Assembly (NCBI RefSeq): GCF_000744225.1
Contig: NZ_JQLN01000005.1
Span: 1,635,001 to 1,699,000 of the forward strand
Direction: 5' to 3'
From: Kitasatospora mediocidica KCTC 9733
GTDB taxonomy: Bacteria; Actinomycetota; Actinomycetes; Streptomycetales; Streptomycetaceae
DNA length: 64,000 nt
Below the pieces are notes generated by a model. The model worked only from the letters and a program-made list of their open reading frames with translations. It did no database searches and was not told the DNA's origin. This document shows positions 25,036-33,818 of the stretch, one piece after another (the stretch's first letter is position 1; every line of letters begins with the position of its first letter). The position numbers were made by a program, and so were the translations under genes.

Positions 25036-26073
25036 TCAGGCCGAGGTGCGGCCGAAGGTGCGGCGGTAGGCGGTCGGTGAGGTGCGCATGGTGCGGCCGA
25101 AGTGGTGGCGGTAGGTCGCGGCGCTCTCGAAGCCGACGGCGGTCGCGATCTCCTCCACGGTGCCGTCCAGCGATTCGAGCAGCGGGAGGCTGGCGGCGAT
25201 CCGCTGGGTGATCACCCAGCGCATCGGGCTGGTGCCGTTGCGGGCGGTGAAGTGCCGCAGGTAGGAGCGGTCGGACATCTGGGCGGCGCGGGCCAGCAGC
25301 GAGATGGTGAGCGGGGAGGAGAGGTGCTCCAGCGCCCAGTGCATGCTGCGGGTGACGCCGTCGTCCTCCTCCTCGACGGGCCTGACCGCCGCCTCGATGA
25401 ACTGGGCCTGCCCGCCGTCCCGGTGCGGGGGGACGACGAAGCGCCGGGCGACCGTGTTGGCCACCTTGGCGCCGTGGTCGCGCCGGACCAGGTGCAGGCA
25501 GAGGTCGATGCCGGCGGCGCTGCCCGCGCTGGTGAGCAGGTCGTCGTTGTCGACGTACAGCACCTCGGGGTTCACCCGGACCTTCGGATAGCGCTGCTGG
25601 AGCAGTTCGGCGTACCGCCAGTGGGTGGTGGCCTCCTTGCCGTCCAGGAGTCCGGCGGCGGCCAGCGCGAAGGCGCCCGAGCAGATCGAGACGATCCGGG
25701 CGCCGCGTTCGTGGGCGGTGCGCAGGGCGGCGACCAGCCCGGGGGAGACCTCGCCGCTGAACGTGTTGGGGACGCCGACGACGATGACCGTGTCGGCGGC
25801 GGCGAGTTCGTCCAGGCCGTGGTGGGCCGTCAGCGAGAAGCCGCCGGCCGCGGAGAGCGGGGTGCCGGGCTCGTCGGCGCAGACCTTGAGCCCGTACCAG
25901 GGGGTGGCCAGCAGGCCGGACAGCTCGGGCCGGGCCAGCCCGAACACTTCGACGACCACGCCGAGTTCGAACGGCGCCATACCGTCGAAGGCGTACACCG
26001 CGATGGTGTGGACCGGCTCGGGACGGCGCCCGATCGACACGGGGACCGGCTGTGGGCTGCGCTGTTCGGCCAT
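25036..26073 (-). CDS. GlxA-family transcriptional regulator (DJ-1/PfpI domain + AraC HTH)
   Basis: 345 residues from ATG 26071-26073 with GGGGG upstream; 17 further in-frame codons lack a ribosome site. Residues 22-190 form a glutamine amidotransferase-like/DJ-1 domain (TIAVYAFDGMAPFELGV, GARIVSICSGAFALAAAGLL with the nucleophile-elbow cysteine, ATTHWRYAE). Residues 230-340 are a double AraC HTH (PLTISLLARAAQMSDRSYLR, TVEEIATAVGFESAATYRHH). GlxA-type proteins sense small metabolites through the DJ-1 part. The rhodanese gene at 26207 is divergent with 133 bp between starts and is the obvious candidate target, a pairing that recurs in actinobacteria to my knowledge. Confidence 0.87.
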   Translation of the reverse strand: MAEQRSPQPVPVSIGRRPEPVHTIAVYAFDGMAPFELGVVVEVFGLARPELSGLLATPWYGLKVCADEPGTPLSAAGGFSLTAHHGLDELAAADTVIVVGVPNTFSGEVSPGLVAALRTAHERGARIVSICSGAFALAAAGLLDGKEATTHWRYAELLQQRYPKVRVNPEVLYVDNDDLLTSAGSAAGIDLCLHLVRRDHGAKVANTVARRFVVPPHRDGGQAQFIEAAVRPVEEEDDGVTRSMHWALEHLSSPLTISLLARAAQMSDRSYLRHFTARNGTSPMRWVITQRIAASLPLLESLDGTVEEIATAVGFESAATYRHHFGRTMRTSPTAYRRTFGRTSA

Positions 26074-26206
26074 CGGAAACCCCCTGCTGTGCTTGGCGAG
26101 ATATTGGCGAGTGTAGTCGTTCACGCCACTGTCGAGGAGGGGCTTCCGGGGCAGAAGATCGATTCAGCACCAGGGAGTTCCGCAACCGCCCACCAGGAGA
26201 CCGAAG

Positions 26207-26680
26207 ATGACCACTGCCGCCACCGCTTCGCCTTCCACCCCCTCGCCCGTGACCGCCATCCCGGCCGTCTCCCCCGAGCGGGCCTTCGCCTTCTTCGCCG
26301 AGCGCCTCGGCTGCCAGGCCGACCCGGCGGACGTCTGGTACGCGATGCGCGACGGGCAGCAGGACTTCACCGTCCTCGACGTCCGGATCGAGGGCGCCCA
26401 CCGCCGGACCCACCTCCCCGGAGCGATCAGCCTCCCGCTGGCCGAGATCACCCCCGAGCGGGTCGCCGAGCTGCCGCCCGGCCTGCTGGTCGTCTACTGC
26501 TGGGGCCCGGCCTGCAACGGCTCCACCAAGGGCGCGATGAAGCTCGCCGCACTCGGCCGGGAGGTCAAGGAGATGATCGGCGGCCTGGAGTACTGGATCC
26601 GCGAGGGCTGGCCCACCGAGGGCCGGCGCCCGGTGGACCCGAAGACGGCCACGGCCATCGACCTCGGCCTGGTCTGCTGA
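26207..26680 (+). CDS. Rhodanese-like sulfurtransferase
   Basis: 157 residues, ATG 26207 behind CAGGAG. Single rhodanese domain (about 35-145): FTVLDVRIEGAHRRTHLPGA (substrate helix and strand) and the active-site loop YCWGPACNGSTKGA with the catalytic cysteine at about residue 104. The loop is longer than in classic thiosulfate sulfurtransferases and carries a second cysteine. The protein has no signal peptide, so it acts in the cytoplasm, moving sulfane sulfur or detoxifying reactive species. It is divergent from the GlxA-type regulator, which probably controls it. Confidence 0.85.
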   Translation: MTTAATASPSTPSPVTAIPAVSPERAFAFFAERLGCQADPADVWYAMRDGQQDFTVLDVRIEGAHRRTHLPGAISLPLAEITPERVAELPPGLLVVYCWGPACNGSTKGAMKLAALGREVKEMIGGLEYWIREGWPTEGRRPVDPKTATAIDLGLVC

Positions 26681-26722
26681 GGGCCGGCGACATCCGGTCC
26701 TGAAAACTTCTCGGAACCCGGC

Positions 26723-26750
26723 TGCAACCTCGCCGGGGGATGGACGTCTA
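26723..26750 (+). promoter_or_regulatory. ECF-type promoter of the sigma factor gene (TGCAACC-N15-CGTCTA)
   Basis: TGCAACC at 26723-26729, a 15-nt spacer and CGTCTA at 26745-26750. AACC/CGTC is the common -35/-10 pattern of promoters read by group 4 sigma factors, so the sigma factor encoded at 26927 probably drives its own transcription. Confidence 0.6.
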
Positions 26751-26926
26751 GGTCAGTGGGGGGACGGGGGAGGCGGCGCCGGTGGGGGGCCGGCGGCGAC
26801 CGGTGTGGATCATGAGACATCGGTGCGGTGGAGCAGTCTCGTCAATCGCGAACCTTGATCATCATGTCGACGCGGCAGGCGGCCGGGCTGCGGTCCGCCG
26901 GCGTCCTGGGGGAAAGCAGAAAGTCC

Positions 26927-27643
26927 ATGTCCGTGGCGTTGGCGCCGGGCCTGCCGACAGTCGTTCCGGTGCGGGTCGGGTGGGGCCGTACCCCGCTGGG
27001 TACGCTGATGTCGCTCTTCGGCGCCCTTGAGCCCGCCGGCTCCGAAGGCCCCGAGGGCTCCGAGGACGCCGAGACCTCCGCAGCCGCCGAGCCCGAGCCG
27101 GCCAAGCGCCGTTCCGGGTTCCGCCTGCTGCGCGGCGGTCGGCCCGACGGCGAGGAGCGTCCCACCGTCACCGAGCTCTACCACGCGCACCGGCTGGGCC
27201 TGGTGCGGCTGGCCCTGCTCCTGGTGGACCGTCAGGACATCGCCGAGGACGTGGTCCAGGAGGCGTTCACCGCGCTCTACCAGAAGCACGGCGAGCGGCT
27301 CGACAACCTGGACAACGCGCTCGGCTACCTGCGTACGGCGGTGGTGAACGGATCCCGTTCGGTCCTGCGCCGCCGCAAGACGGCGCGCGAGTACGTGCCG
27401 CCGCACGAGGCCGACGCGCCCTCGGCCGAGGACCATGCCATCCTCAACGACGAGCACCGCCGGGTGGTCGTCGCCCTCCAGGAATTGACGGACCGCCAGC
27501 GCGAGGTGCTCGTGCTGCGCTACTGGTCGGATCTGTCCGAGGCACAGATCGCCGAGACCCTGGGACTGTCCAGAGGCGCCGTGAAGTCCACCGCCAGCCG
27601 TGCTCTCGACGCGCTGGAAAAGCAGCTGGAGAAGGCACGATGA
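26927..27643 (+). CDS. SigE-family ECF RNA polymerase sigma factor
   Basis: About 238 residues from ATG 26927, with GGGGGAAAG upstream; ATG 26864 and 27008 are alternatives because the first 80 residues are poorly conserved. Region 2 spans about 90-155 (ELYHAHRLGLVRLALLLVD, IAEDVVQEAFTALYQ) and region 4 about 185-235 (LQELTDRQREVLVLRYWSD, IAETLGLSRGAVKSTASRAL). A probable autoregulated promoter lies at 26723-26750. The stop codon overlaps the start of the membrane protein at 27640 as ATGA, so the two are translationally coupled and the partner is a likely anti-sigma or effector protein. Confidence 0.88.
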   Translation: MSVALAPGLPTVVPVRVGWGRTPLGTLMSLFGALEPAGSEGPEGSEDAETSAAAEPEPAKRRSGFRLLRGGRPDGEERPTVTELYHAHRLGLVRLALLLVDRQDIAEDVVQEAFTALYQKHGERLDNLDNALGYLRTAVVNGSRSVLRRRKTAREYVPPHEADAPSAEDHAILNDEHRRVVVALQELTDRQREVLVLRYWSDLSEAQIAETLGLSRGAVKSTASRALDALEKQLEKAR

Positions 27644-29058
27644 CCGACGACAAGAACCGCCCCGTCCCGGACGCAGGCGACGACGGTCCGGTGGAGACGC
27701 CGCTGGAACAGCTGCTGCGCGAGGCGCTGGCCGCCCGGGCCGGCCGGCTCTCGGCGCACGACCTGCGCACCGACGCCCCGCCGGCCCGCCGGATGCGGCG
27801 CACCCGGCCGCTGTACACGGTGGCGCTTCCGCTGCTGGGGCTGGCCGCCGCGGCCTCGATCGGCTACGTCGGCTTCCACGCCGCCCCGATGGCCAAGCAG
27901 ACCCCACCCCCGGCCGCGAGCATCAGCGTCAGCCCCCAGCCGTCGCCGACCCTGTCCCCGGTCGTCGCGTCGTCCCCGCCCTCGCCGTCCGCCTCCGGCA
28001 TGGTGACCGCCGGCGGCCCGGCGGCCGGAGGGCAGCAGTCTCCTGACGGGGCGTCGAGCAGCAGCGCCGCGACCGGAACTCCCTACACCTTCAAGAACGT
28101 CACCTTCACCGTCCCGGCGGGGTGGGCCGTCACGGTCGAGGGCCTGAACGACCTCTGTGTGGCGGCCCAGGCCGCACCGGTCAACCAGGAAAGAGTGTGC
28201 CAGCCGTACGGTGTCGACGTCACCGTCTACGGTTCCGCGACAGAGGCCGTCCAGGGGGTCGGGCCCGGGGACGGCAGCCTGGACGCCTCCGACGGTTACG
28301 CGCACCAGCCGTACTGCTACTCCTCGGACAATCCGCACGAGAAGGACGCGTCGGGCAACTCCGATATCCAGACCCTCACCGCGGAGTCCCACACGGTCGT
28401 CACGGTGGCCCACCACAAGGCCTCGCTCGCCACCTGGCACGTCGGCTGCTCGTCGGGCGAGAGTTTCACCGCCCGGATGTGGGGCTTCCGGAGCCAGCAG
28501 GTGTTCGTTGCGGTCGACGGGCTCAAGGCCGGCTACGAGGCGGGCCTGCAGTCGATCCTGGGCAGCCTGGACCTCTCCGGGAAGTCAGCGGTCGAGCCGG
28601 TCACCGGATTGCCCGGTGAGGGACCGGAGTTGGACTCCTACGACCAGAACTGCCAGGTCACCCAGGGGCAGACCACCGACCCGACGTACCGCGTGGAGTC
28701 GGACGTGCTGGCCGCCGCGAAGGCGAAGGACTACACCAAGCTCACCGCGCTGTACCAGGTGAACCCGTCCCACACGGCCCAGGGCCTGGCCGCCCAGCAG
28801 ACGCTCTGGCACCAGGCCGGCGTGCTCGACCAGCTGATCGCGGTCCTCACCGAGACCCACCAGGCGGGCACCGACGGCATCACCCGGCCCGCCTTCACCA
28901 TGGACCCGAGCACGAAGTGCCCGCAGGCCCAGGCGGACCTGTCGGTCTTCGGGCTCACCAAGGCGTCCGACTACCACGGAGTGACCAGCTACGTGTACGC
29001 CGGGCCGGACTCCGCGACCGGGCCCTCGGTGTACTGGAACGGCATCGTCATGACCTGA
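27640..29058 (+). CDS. Membrane protein coupled to the ECF sigma factor, candidate anti-sigma factor
   Basis: 472 residues, ATG overlapping the sigma stop codon by 4 bp. A cytoplasmic N-terminal segment (1-52) includes a helix PLEQLLREALAARAGRLSAH. One membrane helix (LYTVALPLLGLAAAASIGYV, about 55-76) is followed by a Ser/Pro/Gly linker and a large extracytoplasmic region (about 150-472) with several cysteines (DLCVAAQ, RVCQPYG, QPYCYSS, VGCSSGE) and no known fold. The topology fits a membrane-bound anti-sigma factor with an external sensor, but no ZAS motif (HxxxCxxC) is present. The role is inferred from coupling only. Confidence 0.75.
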   Translation: MTDDKNRPVPDAGDDGPVETPLEQLLREALAARAGRLSAHDLRTDAPPARRMRRTRPLYTVALPLLGLAAAASIGYVGFHAAPMAKQTPPPAASISVSPQPSPTLSPVVASSPPSPSASGMVTAGGPAAGGQQSPDGASSSSAATGTPYTFKNVTFTVPAGWAVTVEGLNDLCVAAQAAPVNQERVCQPYGVDVTVYGSATEAVQGVGPGDGSLDASDGYAHQPYCYSSDNPHEKDASGNSDIQTLTAESHTVVTVAHHKASLATWHVGCSSGESFTARMWGFRSQQVFVAVDGLKAGYEAGLQSILGSLDLSGKSAVEPVTGLPGEGPELDSYDQNCQVTQGQTTDPTYRVESDVLAAAKAKDYTKLTALYQVNPSHTAQGLAAQQTLWHQAGVLDQLIAVLTETHQAGTDGITRPAFTMDPSTKCPQAQADLSVFGLTKASDYHGVTSYVYAGPDSATGPSVYWNGIVMT

Positions 29059-29098
29059 GGGTGGTGCCCGGACCGGTGGATCCGGGCACCACCCTCAG
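29055..29098. terminator. Strong bidirectional terminator, 18-bp stem
   Basis: CTGAGGGTGGTGCCCGGA (29055-29072) pairs perfectly with 29081-29098 over an 8-nt loop. It includes the stop codon of the membrane protein and lies 9 bp from the stop of the convergent aminopeptidase. Confidence 0.88.
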
Positions 29099-29107
29099 TG
29101 GCAACCG

Positions 29108-30610
29108 TCAGCCCGTCAGGCCGGCCATCCAGGCCTCGACCTCGTCGGACCGCCGGGGCAGGCCGGCCGAGAGGTTCTCGTTGCCGTCGGCGGTGACCAG
29201 GATGTCGTCCTCGATCCGGACGCCGATACCGCGGTACTCCTCGGGGACCGTCAGGTCGTCCTGCTGGAAGTACAGGCCGGGCTCGACGGTCAGGACCATG
29301 CCGGGCACCAACTCGGCGTCCGCGTGCACCTCGCGGCGCGAGTGGGCGCAGTCGTGGACGTCCAGGCCGAGCATGTGGCCGGTGCCGTGCAGGGTCCAGC
29401 GGCGCTGCAGACCGAGCTCCAGGACCTTCTCGACGTCGTACGTCTGCGGGTCCAACAGGCCCCAGGCGAGCAGGTGTTCGGCCAGAACGCGCTGGGAGGC
29501 GTCGTGGAAGTCGCGGAACTGCCCGCCGGGCTTCACGGCCGCGATGCCCGCCTCCTGGGCGGCGTACACGGCGTCGTAGATCTTGCGCTGCAGCGGGTTG
29601 AACGTGCCGTTGATCGGCAGCGTGCGGGTGACGTCGGCGGTGTAGAGGGTGTGCGTCTCGACGCCGGCGTCCAGCAGCAGGAGTTCGCCGGGACGCACGT
29701 CGCCGTCGTTGCGCACCCAGTGCAGGGTGGTGGCGTGCGGTCCGGCGGCGCAGATCGAGCCGTAGCCGATGTCGTTGCCCTCGACCCGGGCGCGGCGCCA
29801 GAAGGTGCCCTCGATCCAGCGCTCCGAGGTGGCCACGGCCTGGCCCAACTCGCGGACCACGTCGGTGAATCCGTTGACCGTGGCGGTGCAGGCGGCGCGC
29901 AGCTCGCCGATCTCCCAGTCGTCCTTGACCAGCCGCAGGCCGCTCAGGAAGACCTTCAGCTCGTCGTCGCGGTCCTCGGTGGTGATCTCCGCGAGGGCGC
30001 CCTCGAGGCCGGCGTCGTAGCCGCGCACGATGCGGGTGGGGGTGGCCGCGTCGGCCTTCAGCTCCTCGGCGGCCTTGCGGACGTCGCGGGTGGGCAGGCC
30101 GAGCAACTGCTCGGCCTCGGCCAGGCTGTTGCGGCGGCCGACCCACAGCTCGCCCTGGCCGTCCAGCCAGAACTCGCCGTTCTCCCGGTTCGAGCGCGGC
30201 AGCAGGTAGCAGGACGCCAGGTGGCCGCCCTCGGGCAGCGGCTCCAGGACGAGCACCGCGTCCTCGGTCTGGTCACCGGTGAGGTGCACGTACTCGCTCG
30301 CGGCACGGAAGGAGTACTCGGTGTCGTTGGAGCGGGTGCGCAAGTTGCCCGCGGGCACCACGATCCGCTCGCCGGGGAACTGCGCGCTCAGCGCGGCGCG
30401 GCGGGCGGCGGCGTACGAGGCCTGCGGGATCGGTTCGAGACCGCGCAGCTCGGTGTCGGCCCAGCCGGACTTCATCGAAGCGGCGAGCTCGTCGGACACC
30501 TCGGAGTAGAGGCCGTTCTTGCGTCCCTTGACGGGCTGGTCGGCCTCGGTCTCCTCGGTGCCGGCCCCCTCGGGGTTGTCGGCCGCTGCCGGGGTACGGT
30601 CCTCGGTCAC
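29108..30610 (-). CDS. pepP: Aminopeptidase P (Xaa-Pro aminopeptidase, M24B)
   Basis: 500 residues from GTG 30608-30610 behind AGGAGG. The N-terminal creatinase-like domain (about 60-230) is followed by the pita-bread M24 domain (about 250-485). Metal ligands are visible: LLLDAGVETHTLYTADVTRT (two Asp), HGTGHMLGLDVHD (His), LTVEPGLYF (Glu) and GVRIEDDILVT (Glu). The enzyme removes N-terminal residues preceding proline in the cytoplasm using two Mn or Co ions. The length is normal for the actinobacterial enzyme. A perfect terminator separates it from the convergent gene at its 3' end, and the PP2C gene begins a separate unit on the same strand upstream. Confidence 0.92.
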   Translation of the reverse strand: MTEDRTPAAADNPEGAGTEETEADQPVKGRKNGLYSEVSDELAASMKSGWADTELRGLEPIPQASYAAARRAALSAQFPGERIVVPAGNLRTRSNDTEYSFRAASEYVHLTGDQTEDAVLVLEPLPEGGHLASCYLLPRSNRENGEFWLDGQGELWVGRRNSLAEAEQLLGLPTRDVRKAAEELKADAATPTRIVRGYDAGLEGALAEITTEDRDDELKVFLSGLRLVKDDWEIGELRAACTATVNGFTDVVRELGQAVATSERWIEGTFWRRARVEGNDIGYGSICAAGPHATTLHWVRNDGDVRPGELLLLDAGVETHTLYTADVTRTLPINGTFNPLQRKIYDAVYAAQEAGIAAVKPGGQFRDFHDASQRVLAEHLLAWGLLDPQTYDVEKVLELGLQRRWTLHGTGHMLGLDVHDCAHSRREVHADAELVPGMVLTVEPGLYFQQDDLTVPEEYRGIGVRIEDDILVTADGNENLSAGLPRRSDEVEAWMAGLTG

Positions 30611-30736
30611 GTACGTCGCCTCCTCGCGATTCTCGCCGCCTCGGACGCGTCGGATCGCGACGCGGTGGGGCGGCCGTGCGTCCCATGGTACGGACGCCGG
30701 ACCGCTCACCCGTTCGGGAGGGCCGGGCCGCCCGCG

Positions 30737-32353
30737 CTACTCGAAGCGGGCCGCGAGCAGCACCAGGTCGTCGGTCGCATCGGCCGCGGCCTCGTCCGCG
30801 CCGCCGACGCAGCTGGTCAGCAGGTACGAACAGAGCCGGTCCGGGTCCTGCCGGATCTCCCGGGGGGCGTCCGCGGCGGTCTTGCGCAGCCAGGCCTGCC
30901 CGGCGTGCAGGCTGCTGCCGCAGCGCCGCGCCAGGCCCTCGGTGTACAGCAGCAGCAGGTCGCCGCGCTCCGCGCCGAGCTCCACGCTGGGCGCCTCCCA
31001 GCAGCTCAGCATGCCCAGCGGGGCGGAGAGCGAGGTCTCCACGAACTCGGCGCCGTAGCGGGTGACCAGCAGCGGCGGGCAGTGCCCGGCGCCGGCCAGG
31101 GTGATCCGGCGCTCGCCGGGCTCCACGCAGGCGTAGACCGCGGTGGCGGTCCGGGCCGGCTCGGTGGTCTTGAGCAGCAGCTCCAGATCGCCGAGCACGG
31201 AGACCGGGTCCTCGCCCTCCAGTACCGCGTACGCCCGCAGCGCGGCGCGGACCCGGCCCATCGCGGTCGCGGCTCCCGGCGCCGAGCCGGGGCCCGCGCC
31301 GGGACCGTCGCCGGAGACGCTGCCCACGCTCAGCCCGACCGAGCCGTCCGGCAGCGCGATGGCGTCATACCAGTCGCTGCCCGCCGCGAGGTCCAGGCCG
31401 GCCGGCACCCAGCGGGCGGCCAGCCGCAGCCCGGGGACGTACGGCAGGTGGTCCGGCAGCAGGCCGCGGCGCAGCGCCTCGGTGGAGCGGCGGCGGCGCT
31501 CCGCCTCCAGCCGGCCGGCCAGCAGCGCCGCCGCGAAGGCGCAGTAGCGGCGGGCCAGCTCCCGCTGCTCGTGGGTGGGTGTGGTCGGCTGCTCGTAGAA
31601 CCAGACGGCCGCGCCGAGCGGGCCGTCCTCCTCGGTGGCCAGCGGCAGCGCGAAGCAGGCGCCGATCTCCAGGGCCGCCGCGACCTCGCGGAACCGTGCG
31701 CCGATCGACGGGTCGCCGGCCAGGTCGGGGTGCAGCACCTGGTCGGGCCGGTCGAAGGGCCGCAGCAGTCCGGCGAACGGGCCGTTCTCGCTGGGGACGG
31801 TCTCCAGCGCGCCGAGCGCCGCCCGGTCCAGCGCCAGGCCGACCAGGGTGCCGTGCGCCGCGTGCGGGTGTTCGCAGTCGGCGGCCGGGCGGCGGCCCGA
31901 GGTGCCGTCGGCGCACTCGCGGGAGAGCGGGACCAGCAGTGCGCGGCCCGCGCCGAGCAGCGTGGCGCCGGAGTCGAGGAGGGTGCTCAGGGTGGCGGCC
32001 AGGCCGCGGGCCCGGGCCAGCCGCTCGGTGTGCCGGTTCAACCAGTCGAGCGCGGCCAGCCGTCCGTCCTGCGGCCGGTCGTCGAGCAGGCTGCCGACAC
32101 CGGCGTCGGACGGGTCGTCAGACGGGCCGCCGCCCTGCCGCGGCTCCGCGGTGCGGTCCGAGTCGAGTGGTGTCACGGTGTCGGCCGACCGGAAGGCGGC
32201 GGCGGCAGCGGTGTGCTGCGGCGGGTCGAGCAGGGTGGCCAGTCGCCCGGTGCCGGGTGGCGCCGGTGACGCCGCGTCGCCGCCCGCCGCGGAGTGGTCA
32301 GGAGCGCCGCTGCCCGCGCTGCCGCCGGCGGCGGACGGATGGTTGTCACTCAT
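30737..32353 (-). CDS. SpoIIE-type PP2C-family protein with GAF domain, altered metal motif
   Basis: 538 residues from ATG 32351-32353 with GGGAG upstream. After a disordered Ala/Gly/Pro-rich N-terminus (1-75), a GAF-like domain spans about 95-290. The PPM/SpoIIE phosphatase domain (about 310-535) shows LRLAARWVPAGLDLAAGSDW, YDAIALPDGSVGLSVGSVSG, RVRAALRAYAVLEG and ATDDLVLLAARFE. In active members the second motif reads GDVxGHG; here it is GSVSGDG, so one metal-binding aspartate is replaced by serine, with a Gly/Pro/Ala insertion after it. Such phosphatases normally dephosphorylate STAS anti-anti-sigma proteins. This one may be weak or inactive and act as a binding protein. No STAS partner is encoded nearby. 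Confidence 0.85.
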   Translation of the reverse strand: MSDNHPSAAGGSAGSGAPDHSAAGGDAASPAPPGTGRLATLLDPPQHTAAAAAFRSADTVTPLDSDRTAEPRQGGGPSDDPSDAGVGSLLDDRPQDGRLAALDWLNRHTERLARARGLAATLSTLLDSGATLLGAGRALLVPLSRECADGTSGRRPAADCEHPHAAHGTLVGLALDRAALGALETVPSENGPFAGLLRPFDRPDQVLHPDLAGDPSIGARFREVAAALEIGACFALPLATEEDGPLGAAVWFYEQPTTPTHEQRELARRYCAFAAALLAGRLEAERRRRSTEALRRGLLPDHLPYVPGLRLAARWVPAGLDLAAGSDWYDAIALPDGSVGLSVGSVSGDGPGAGPGSAPGAATAMGRVRAALRAYAVLEGEDPVSVLGDLELLLKTTEPARTATAVYACVEPGERRITLAGAGHCPPLLVTRYGAEFVETSLSAPLGMLSCWEAPSVELGAERGDLLLLYTEGLARRCGSSLHAGQAWLRKTAADAPREIRQDPDRLCSYLLTSCVGGADEAAADATDDLVLLAARFE

Positions 32354-32972
32354 GCCGCAACTCCCAGCGCTGTGGTACCTGTCATCCGGAACCCCGAGGG
32401 GCGAGACCTGCCAAACCACTCGTAGTGCCCCACTTCTACACAGGACGGTCGGCGCGTGTCCAGGATCGGACCCCCGCCGGATGGCTGGTTCTGCGCCCGA
32501 GCCCGGGCCACGGCGGAGTTCCCGGCCGCCCGGACCGCTCGGCGGACCGAACGGGCGGAGCGCACCGGACCGTCGCGGAATGGAGCACCCGGGTTGCGGG
32601 CACAAGCCAACGAGGGGCTGCCGGACCCTGCCCGGATCGTAGGGGTCTCCCGCCCGGCAACCTTGTTGACCAGAAGTCACTCACTCGTACGGTGGAACCG
32701 AAGGGTGCCGGAAGGCGTCCATTCGGTCGCATGAGGGATTCTCGTTCCAGGGACGCAGCCGCGGCATGCAAGGCAGCCGTCGCCCGTCCGTCGCGGTTCG
32801 GTGCCACATGAGCAAGCCTGCGGCTCCCCGGCCGCGTCAGGTCAGGTCTCGACGGTCTCGACGGCCGTGGTTCCCCGATGGTCCGGCTCCCGGCGCTACG
32901 CGCGCCGATGGTGGTGCTCTCGGCGGTCCCGGCGGTCGCGGCCCACACGGTCCCGGAAAGGAACGAGCGCCC
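32354..32972. other. Divergent intergenic region without a supportable gene
   Basis: 619 bp between the PP2C gene (minus) and the Prim-Pol gene (plus). Open frames occur on both strands but lack ribosome sites and family resemblance. Apart from the promoter candidate at 32666-32693, it holds GGAACC (32694-32699) 16 bp before CGTCCA, which loosely resembles a SigE-type site. Its length is unusual for this gene-dense window and a leader RNA cannot be excluded. Confidence 0.5.
32666..32693 (+). promoter_or_regulatory. Candidate vegetative promoter upstream of the Prim-Pol gene
   Basis: TTGACC (32666-32671), a 16-bp spacer and TACGGT (32688-32693) match the HrdB pattern. A transcript from here would carry a leader of about 270 nt before the ATG at 32973. 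Confidence 0.5.
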
Positions 32973-33689
32973 ATGCGTGAGATGTCCGAGATGTCCGGAA
33001 GACACCGCAGGAACCGGCGGGCGCTGCTGCAGGCGGCGCTGACCTGCGCCGAGCGGTGGCGTTGGCCGGTGGTGCCGGGGGCGGTCATGGTGGGCCGCGA
33101 GCCGGACGGCGGCCCGCGCGGGCTCTCGTGTTCGTGCGCCAACCCGGCCTGCGCCGTCCCCGGGGCGCACCCGCACGAGCACCCGCTGCTGGCGGCCACC
33201 ACCGAGGCCGGGATGGTGCGTTGGTGGTGGGAGCGGCACAGCCCGCAGGCCTCGCTGATCGTGGCCACCGGCGGCGCGGTGGCGGCCGTCAGCCTGCCCG
33301 CCGCGGCGGGAGCGCGGGTGCTGGAGTACTTCGCGGCGCTGCGGATCCAGCCCGGCCCGGTGCTGGCGACGCCGACCCGCTACGCGCTGCTGGTCGCGCC
33401 CTACTCCTACCAGGAGTTGGCCGAGCTGCTGGTGGCCCAGGAGGAGACGCTGCTGCCCGGCGGCGGGCCGGGCCGGGTGCCGAGCTCCGTGCGGTACCAC
33501 GGGCCGGGCGGGTATCTGGTGTTGCCGCCGTCGCGTTCGGGGGCGGGTGGCCTGGAGGCGGTGCGCTGGCTGCGACGGCCGGTGGCGCTGCCGGGCGGCG
33601 GCGTGCGGCTGCCGGCGGTGGAGACGCTGCTGGAGCCGCTGGTCGCGGCCGGGACGGCGACGCCGGACGGCACTCGACTGGCCTACTGA
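32973..33689 (+). CDS. Prim-Pol-like (bifunctional DNA primase/polymerase N-terminal domain) protein
   Basis: 238 residues from ATG 32973, AAAGGA ten bases upstream. The sequence follows the Prim-Pol N-terminal domain of chromosomal streptomycete proteins: TCAERWRWPVVPGAVM, a Cys-rich loop CSCANPACAVPGAHPHEHPL, AGMVRWWWERHSPQASLIVA and PTRYALLVAPYSYQEL. Catalytically active members carry an acidic DxD-type motif after the ATGG strand. Here the corresponding segment reads AAVSLPAAAGARVLEY with no aspartate, so polymerase activity is doubtful. The role of these stand-alone domains is unknown; zinc binding by the Cys/His loop is plausible. Confidence 0.75.
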   Translation: MREMSEMSGRHRRNRRALLQAALTCAERWRWPVVPGAVMVGREPDGGPRGLSCSCANPACAVPGAHPHEHPLLAATTEAGMVRWWWERHSPQASLIVATGGAVAAVSLPAAAGARVLEYFAALRIQPGPVLATPTRYALLVAPYSYQELAELLVAQEETLLPGGGPGRVPSSVRYHGPGGYLVLPPSRSGAGGLEAVRWLRRPVALPGGGVRLPAVETLLEPLVAAGTATPDGTRLAY

Positions 33690-33818
33690 GCGGGCCGGGC
33701 TTGCGGTTGAGGGGGCGAACGGCGGCCTCTGCGCGGGGCCTTCGGGCCGCTCCGCGGGGGTCTGCCCCGGAAATTGAAGATCCGGCCGCTGGCGACGGGG
33801 GATGCACCAGCGACCGGA

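Noticed and set aside
29324..32269. A 981-codon plus-strand open frame across the aminopeptidase and PP2C genes
   Set aside because: It spans two convincing minus-strand genes and their gap, with no domain resemblance. GC shadow.
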